Shown in pieces: positions 6,404 to 10,610 of a stretch of 10,610 nt of DNA (its first letter is position 1; each line of letters opens with the position of its first letter). This DNA comes from an uncultured Desulfovibrio sp. (lineage in GTDB: Bacteria > Desulfobacterota > Desulfovibrionia > Desulfovibrionales > Desulfovibrionaceae). The translations under genes and the position numbers were made by a program. The notes beneath the pieces were generated by a model. That model was not told where the DNA came from. It worked only from the letters and a program-made list of their open reading frames with translations, and made no database searches. The stretch spans positions 1 to 10,610 of the forward strand of contig URBN01000053.1 of the NCBI GenBank assembly GCA_900546145.1, in the 5' to 3' direction.

Positions 6404-7129
6404 CTAGGTACCCAGGGCGTAAGGCACGAACCGTCCTGCCCGGATTTGGCTGAGCATACTGTTAAACTGGGCAGCGAGAGACCTGATGTCGTCCCGCGTT
6501 CTGCTGGTCTCGATGACCTGAAGCTGTGGATGAGCATATTTGAGCATCACATCGAAGTACATGTGTTCCGGATAGCTGCCGCAGGCGAGCCGCACGCTTT
6601 CCCGGTAGAGGGTCATCTGAGGAGACTCGGCTGCCTTTTCATTTGTCCAGCGGCGGGAAGACGTTTTGAGGTCGTGCAGTTCGCCGTTGGCGGTGTATAC
6701 GTCCAGGATGGTCCGCACTGGGATGTCCAGTTTTGGAAGGAGCAGGTTCTTTTTGTATTCCACAAGAACCGGCTGTATGCACCCGGCGATTTCCCTGCGG
6801 TAGAGGTCCGCCAGCCTGGCTGTCATGTCCAGGCTCTGAGCCAGAAACTGCTGCGCATTCTGGCGCTGCTTCGGTGTGAAATAGATGCCATCGTCTCTGA
6901 CGGACCGTATGAATTCCTGTACTGCGGCGTCCTGCAGGACATCGGCAGGCAGATCCGTACGGCTCTGGATCTTCTGCCTGAAATTTATCTCCGCGGCCTT
7001 GTGCACGGCCTGGCCGATATGGGCGGCCGCGCCGACAGGGACGATGTCTCCTTCAATATACTGCCTGCGCCACATTTCGGCGCAGCGGGTGAACCTGGAG
7101 AGCTGCGAGGCGGAGAGATGATCGATCAT
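6404..7129 (-). CDS. PD-(D/E)XK nuclease (RecB/AddB/Cas4-like, PDDEXK_1 type), cut by TAG before its Fe-S motif
   Basis: The 241 residues contain the expected nuclease motifs in order: an N-terminal cysteine, C16, in SASQLSRFTRCAEMW; the metal-site histidine H43 in GQAVHKA; D143 in ILDVY; D153-x-K155 in HDLKTSS; and Q171-x3-Y175 (QMTLY), the QxxxY motif of RecB-like nucleases. In iron-sulfur members, the N-terminal cysteine plus three C-terminal ones hold a [4Fe-4S] cluster. Here those three lie just past an in-frame TAG (see 6113-6403). Relatives usually have Trp before that motif, so TGG to TAG is a likely single change. The ORF as it stands keeps the catalytic residues but would lack the cluster. 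The start has an ideal GGAGGA five bases upstream, inside a repeat-borne hairpin. Similar small nucleases occur in prophages; no phage genes are seen here. Confidence 0.82.
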   Translation of the reverse strand: MIDHLSASQLSRFTRCAEMWRRQYIEGDIVPVGAAAHIGQAVHKAAEINFRQKIQSRTDLPADVLQDAAVQEFIRSVRDDGIYFTPKQRQNAQQFLAQSLDMTARLADLYRREIAGCIQPVLVEYKKNLLLPKLDIPVRTILDVYTANGELHDLKTSSRRWTNEKAAESPQMTLYRESVRLACGSYPEHMYFDVMLKYAHPQLQVIETSRTRDDIRSLAAQFNSMLSQIRAGRFVPYALGT

Positions 7130-7131
7130 GC

Positions 7132-7158
7132 CTGTCCTCCGTGAGACGGGGACGTGCC
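7132..7158. repeat. 27-base direct repeat, copy A, carrying the nuclease Shine-Dalgarno
   Basis: Identical over 27 bases to 7194-7220. On the minus strand it contains GGAGGA (7135-7140), five bases before the nuclease ATG (7127-7129). Within the repeat (7134-7153), GTCC and CCGT pair with ACGG and GGAC around a CTC loop, with one bulged A. The ribosome site is therefore inside the stem, and translation of the nuclease could be hindered until the hairpin opens. Confidence 0.8.
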
Positions 7159-7165
7159 AAATAAG

Positions 7166-7190
7166 CCCCCGCGTTTCGGAAACGCGGGGG
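7166..7190 (-). terminator. GC-rich hairpin terminator of the mutS-DUF1992 operon
   Basis: Arms CCCCCGCGTTT (7166-7176) and AAACGCGGGGG (7180-7190) pair perfectly around a 3-base loop. On the minus strand the stem is followed by CTTATTT, a moderate U-tract. It lies about 55 bases beyond the DUF1992 stop, as expected for the end of that operon, and is flanked symmetrically by the two 27-base repeats. Leaky termination would let mutS transcription reach the nuclease gene. Confidence 0.8.
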
Positions 7191-7193
7191 TCT

Positions 7194-7220
7194 CTGTCCT
7201 CCGTGAGACGGGGACGTGCC
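7194..7220. repeat. 27-base direct repeat, copy B
   Basis: Exact copy of 7132-7158, starting 62 bases away, on the other side of the terminator hairpin. It has the same internal hairpin (7196-7215) but no start codon at the matching distance on the minus strand. The bases just outside the two copies differ, so the match is exactly 27. Confidence 0.85.
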
Positions 7221-7245
7221 GGAGAAGGGCCGGGCCGGCCCTGTT

Positions 7246-7659
7246 CTAACGGGATCCTTTTTTCTTCAGAACCTGGATGCGATCGAGAATTTTATCAAAG
7301 TAATCGTCATCAATGTCTTTGAGCCTGAGGTCGCGGTTGTGGCGCGTCCTGGCCCTGAAGATCATGACTTCAAGCTTGTGCATCTGGCGCACGCGTGTCT
7401 GCTCGTCCTCGCAGTGCTCGAGCATCTCGGCGAGAGAGGAGATATCCTTGCGTTCCTGCAGTTCGGGAGGAAGGCAGGAGGAATTTTTGAGGATCTTGTA
7501 GGCCATGCGCAGCTCTTCGGGGATGCCGGAGTCGTCCTCGTAGATAATGGGAGCGCCCTTGCCGGGAAGGTCGTCAAAGAAACCGTTGTCCTGAGCCTCG
7601 CGGATTTTTTCCTCGGCGATGGTCTGGATGATGCTGAAAGGATTGCTTTGTTTTCCCAT
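7246..7659 (-). CDS. DUF1992 / DnaJ-homologue subfamily C member 28 conserved-domain protein
   Basis: This 137-residue soluble protein shows the DUF1992 signature: an N-terminal helix (NPFSIIQTIAEEKIREA), then DNGFFDDLPGKGAPI (24-38), the PGKG loop typical of the family, and RMAYKILKNSSCLPPELQERK (51-71). The rest is charged and probably helical. Despite the DnaJ-linked family name, no J domain (HPD motif) is present; its biochemical role is not established. It starts 26 bases after the mutS stop with a GGGGGAAAA site and ends before the terminator at 7166-7190, so it is very likely cotranscribed with mutS. The 12 bases around its Shine-Dalgarno (7666-7677) equal one arm of that terminator. 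The stop is TAG, after which the frame stays open to a TGA that overlaps the nuclease ATG. Confidence 0.88.
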   Translation of the reverse strand: MGKQSNPFSIIQTIAEEKIREAQDNGFFDDLPGKGAPIIYEDDSGIPEELRMAYKILKNSSCLPPELQERKDISSLAEMLEHCEDEQTRVRQMHKLEVMIFRARTRHNRDLRLKDIDDDYFDKILDRIQVLKKKGSR

Positions 7660-7685
7660 TGTTTTCCCCCGCGTTTCTCTGGCGG

Positions 7686-10559
7686 TTATGCCTTTTCGGA
7701 TTTGTCCTGTCTACTCTCCTCTCCGGCGGGGCCGCCCCAGAGGCTTTTCCATTCCGTGATGAGGCTGAGGGCCTGCATGGGCGTGAGGGCCTCGGGATTG
7801 AGGTCGCGCAGGATCTGCACGAGCGGGTGTTCCTTCACCTTCTGCTCCACCTGGACGCCGGGTTCGGCGAGAACGCGCTCGTGCTTTTCCTTTCCGGCTT
7901 TTTCATCCTGATCCGGAAGCCCCGGGAGAAGGCCCGGGCTGAGGGCCTCGCGGAAGGCTTTGTGCCCCGATTTTTTGATGGCCTCAAAACGGCCGAGCAG
8001 ATCCCGGGCACGGTTCACGACGGAGCGGGGCACGCCGGCGAGGCGGGCCACTTCCACGCCGTAGCTTTTGTCCGTGGGGCCGGGGAGGAGTCTGTGCAGG
8101 AAAAGAATGCTTTTGTTGTGCTCCTGGACGGCGATGTTCATGGTGAAGACGCCGGGCACCTGTCCCTCGAGCTGGGTGAGCTCGTGGTAATGCGTGGCGA
8201 AGAGGGTGCGCAGGGAGCCTCCGAAACGCTGGGCCAGATCTTCGGCCACGGCCCAGGCCAGGGCGAGGCCGTCATAGGTGCTCGTGCCGCGGCCGATCTC
8301 GTCGAGGATAATCAGGCTGCGGCGCCCGGACTGGCGCAGGATGCGCGCGGTCTCCATCATCTCCACCATAAAGGTGCTCTGGCCGCGGGCGAGGTTGTCG
8401 GAAGCGCCCACGCGGGAAAAGAGACGGTCCACGAGGCCGATTTCGGCGGCGGAGGCGGGGACGAAGGAGCCCATCTGGGCCATGATGCAGATGATGGCGA
8501 TCTGCCTCAGGATGGTGGATTTGCCGGCCATGTTGGGACCGGTGAGCAGGCAGAGGCGGCGGTTTTTATCCAGAACGAAGCTGTTCGGGACGAAGTTGGC
8601 CTGGCCGATGACTTCCTCAACAACGGGATGGCGTCCCTCCTGCACGGAAAGGTTGGGGCTGTCCGTGATGACGGGTCTGGTCCAGCCGTTCTGCCGGGCT
8701 TTTTCGGCGAGGGACTGCCAGTAGTCGAGGCGAGCGATCCGGCGTGACACGGAGAGGAGCCTTCCGCGCTGGGCGGCCACGGTATTCCTGAGCTCCTGGA
8801 AGAGGCGGTATTCGAGGTCGCGCTGTTTTTCTCCTGCCTCGAGGATGCGTTCCTCGAGCTCCCTGAGCCCCGGCGTGGTGTAGCGCTCGCCCGTGGTGAG
8901 CGTCTGGCGGCGGGCGAAGTCCTCAGGGAGGGACTCCACCTTCTGGCCGCGGGAAATCTCGTAATAGTACCCGAAGACGCGGTTGCTCCCGAACTTCAGC
9001 TTGCAGCCGGCGCGTTCCTGATCCCGCTCGAACATCTCTCTGAGTTTTTTTTCGCCGTGTTCGGAGAGATCGAGGAGGGCGTCGAGCTCGGCATTGTAGC
9101 CGGGCGCGAAGATCCCGCCGTCCGTGATGACCTGGGGCGGAGGCATGCGCAGGGCCCGCGTCAGAAGATCGCGGCAGTCGTCAAGATTGTCCCAGCCTTC
9201 AAGGAGTTCCTGAAGGAAGGGGGGTACGCCTGAGCCCCGGCCCGTGTCCATGGTAAGCGCGGCTTCAACCTTCGGGAGAGCCTCGAGGGAATTCTTCAGG
9301 GCCGCAAAGTCTCTTGGCAGGGCGCGGTTCATATGAATGCGCGTGGAGAGGCGCTCGAGATCGAAGACGCCTTCGAGGGCTTCCCTGAGCACCGCGCGTT
9401 TTTTGTCGTCCCGGCAGAGGTATTCCACGGCGTCCTGGATGCGGGTGATGGCAGCCGGATCGCGCAGGGGACGCTTGAGGCAGTCCTCGAGGAGGCGTCC
9501 GCCCATAGGCGTCACCGTGGCGTCCATGACGTGCACGAGGGTTCCTTTGCCGCGCGCGCCGTTAAGACGCTGAAAGAGCTCGAGGTTGCGCTCCGTGACA
9601 TCGTCGATGATGAGGCAGCCGCAGGTATCGAGCGGCCGGAAGGGCAGCATGTGGTCAGGATTGCGCTTCTGGGTCTGGGTGAGATAGGTGAGCAGGGCGC
9701 CCGCGGCTCGTGTCAGCAGAGGCTTGTCCTGCATGCCGAGGGCGGAGAGATCGGCCACCTGCTGGCAGGCGAGGATGCGCTCTTCCGCCTGTCGGGCGTC
9801 AAAGGCGCCTTTGCGGCGGCGCACAAGGCGTATGCCCGTGAGGTCGGCGTCTTCGGGCAGTCCGGCGCCCTCGGGAAGGAGGAGCTCACGCGGCGCGAAT
9901 TTGAGGATCCACTGCCAGCAGGTGTCGGTACGGGCCTCGAGGCCGCTCCACTGGCCGGTGGTGATATCAGCCCAGACGAAGCCCGCGCTGTCCCCGTCAG
10001 GGAAGAACGAGCCGAGGTAGTTGTGCGCCTTGGAATCGAGGTTGGCGTCGTCGAGCACGGTGCCCGGGGTAACCACGCGGGTGACGGCACGGCTCACGAG
10101 TCCCTTCGCGTGGCGGGGATCCTCGGTCTGATCGCAGACGGCGATGCTGTAGCCCTTGTCAATGAGCTGGGCGGCGTAGGATTCCATGGCCCGCCAGGGC
10201 ACGCCGCACATGGGGATGGGATTGTCGTCGCCGCGGTTTCTGGAGGTGAGGGCCAGCTGGAGTTCCCTGGCCGCGATGCCGGCGTCCTCGAAGAAGAGCT
10301 CGTAGAAGTCGCCCATGCGGTAGAAGAGGAGGGCGTCCGGATACTGACGTTTGACCTCGAGATACTGCCGGAACATGGGAGTGATGCGGTAGCCGCCGGC
10401 TATGTCCTTCGCGTCCGGAGCGCTGTCCGGGCTGTCGAGAAGCGGGCTTTCGGCATCAACAGCCGGACCGCCGGTGAACTGGCTGTGATCTGCGGCAGCG
10501 GTATTCTTTTCCGGTCTGTCTGGAAAGGCGTTGTTCTTCGTGTCGTTTGCGTCTGACAT
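7686..10559 (-). CDS. mutS: DNA mismatch repair protein MutS
   Basis: MutS binds mismatches and small loops in DNA and uses ATP to recruit MutL. The order of motifs is complete: TPMFRQYLEVK (60-70) and GDFYELFFEDA with the mismatch-probing F85-x-E87; GYYYEISR in the core/clamp region; Walker A TGPNMAGKST (673-682); STFMVEMMET; Walker B LDE (D753, E754) with IGRGTSTYDG; FATHYHEL; and a C-terminal helical domain with NPEALTPMQALSLITEW, the dimer/tetramer element. At 957 residues it is about 100 longer than E. coli MutS (853). About 55 extra residues form an acidic, low-complexity N-terminus before the first conserved block, and a charged linker lies before the C-terminal domain. The ATG at 10557-10559 has only a modest GGGATGG upstream; a later start near residue 62 cannot be excluded. 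DUF1992 follows 26 bases after the stop. Only 51 bases upstream are visible, with no clear promoter. Confidence 0.97.
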   Translation of the reverse strand: MSDANDTKNNAFPDRPEKNTAAADHSQFTGGPAVDAESPLLDSPDSAPDAKDIAGGYRITPMFRQYLEVKRQYPDALLFYRMGDFYELFFEDAGIAARELQLALTSRNRGDDNPIPMCGVPWRAMESYAAQLIDKGYSIAVCDQTEDPRHAKGLVSRAVTRVVTPGTVLDDANLDSKAHNYLGSFFPDGDSAGFVWADITTGQWSGLEARTDTCWQWILKFAPRELLLPEGAGLPEDADLTGIRLVRRRKGAFDARQAEERILACQQVADLSALGMQDKPLLTRAAGALLTYLTQTQKRNPDHMLPFRPLDTCGCLIIDDVTERNLELFQRLNGARGKGTLVHVMDATVTPMGGRLLEDCLKRPLRDPAAITRIQDAVEYLCRDDKKRAVLREALEGVFDLERLSTRIHMNRALPRDFAALKNSLEALPKVEAALTMDTGRGSGVPPFLQELLEGWDNLDDCRDLLTRALRMPPPQVITDGGIFAPGYNAELDALLDLSEHGEKKLREMFERDQERAGCKLKFGSNRVFGYYYEISRGQKVESLPEDFARRQTLTTGERYTTPGLRELEERILEAGEKQRDLEYRLFQELRNTVAAQRGRLLSVSRRIARLDYWQSLAEKARQNGWTRPVITDSPNLSVQEGRHPVVEEVIGQANFVPNSFVLDKNRRLCLLTGPNMAGKSTILRQIAIICIMAQMGSFVPASAAEIGLVDRLFSRVGASDNLARGQSTFMVEMMETARILRQSGRRSLIILDEIGRGTSTYDGLALAWAVAEDLAQRFGGSLRTLFATHYHELTQLEGQVPGVFTMNIAVQEHNKSILFLHRLLPGPTDKSYGVEVARLAGVPRSVVNRARDLLGRFEAIKKSGHKAFREALSPGLLPGLPDQDEKAGKEKHERVLAEPGVQVEQKVKEHPLVQILRDLNPEALTPMQALSLITEWKSLWGGPAGEESRQDKSEKA

Positions 10560-10610
10560 GTTCCATCCCGTCTGAAAAACTGAGAAGCGGCGGCCGGCAA
10601 GAGCCGTCCG

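Noticed and set aside
6248..7144. 298-codon plus-strand frame opposite the nuclease gene
   Set aside because: The minus-strand frame shows ordered PD-(D/E)XK motifs and an ideal ribosome site; the plus-strand product shows nothing recognisable.
7132..7220. CRISPR array from the two 27-base repeats
   Set aside because: There are only two repeats, and the 35-base spacer is itself a perfect GC-rich hairpin with terminator features. No cas genes accompany it; the nearby RecB-like nuclease is not evidence for Cas4 by itself.
7659..10556. Long plus-strand open frames (for example 7659-8747 and 9333-10556) opposite mutS
   Set aside because: They lie antisense to an unmistakable MutS, have no recognisable protein content and arise from high GC at third codon positions.

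Overview
The window looks like chromosomal DNA of an anaerobic, probably Desulfovibrionaceae-type (sulfidogenic) bacterium. This placement is an inference. It rests on an AprA/AprB-type flavoprotein and ferredoxin pair, the style of the GC-rich MutS and its companion DUF1992 gene, and the strong Shine-Dalgarno sites. No rRNA, tRNA or other decisive marker is present. Every gene I can support lies on the minus strand, so the window reads from right to left.

Right part (7132-10610): a complete GC-rich mutS is followed 26 bases later by a DUF1992/DnaJ-homologue-type gene. The pair ends at a GC-rich hairpin terminator (7166-7190). The terminator is flanked by two exact 27-base direct repeats. The repeat nearer the next gene carries that gene's Shine-Dalgarno sequence inside a predicted hairpin.

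Middle part (about 5450-7129): a small PD-(D/E)XK nuclease gene of the RecB/AddB/Cas4-like type is cut by an in-frame TAG. The stop sits just before the C-terminal cysteine cluster that would complete an iron-sulfur site. The same frame stays open for another 96 codons, which carry those cysteines, a Ser-rich linker and a hydrophobic tail. Downstream are about 660 bases with no convincing gene.

Left part (109-5450): a five-gene operon, visibly AT-richer in places, encodes a complete tripartite tricarboxylate transporter in the order tctC (periplasmic binding protein), tctB (small membrane subunit), tctA (large membrane subunit). It continues with an AprA-like FAD oxidoreductase and a short AprB-like two-[4Fe-4S] ferredoxin. 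A 19-bp perfect hairpin follows the last gene, and two palindromes precede tctC as candidate operators. The simplest reading is an uptake-and-redox module: a carboxylate is bound, imported, and then oxidised or reduced by a cytoplasmic flavoprotein that exchanges electrons through the ferredoxin. The substrate cannot be read from the sequence. Gene order, neighbours and the short ferredoxin argue against canonical APS reductase of sulfate respiration.

The observations most worth following up are the AprAB-like/transporter cluster, the amber-interrupted iron-sulfur nuclease, and the repeat-terminator-repeat element that may control its translation.
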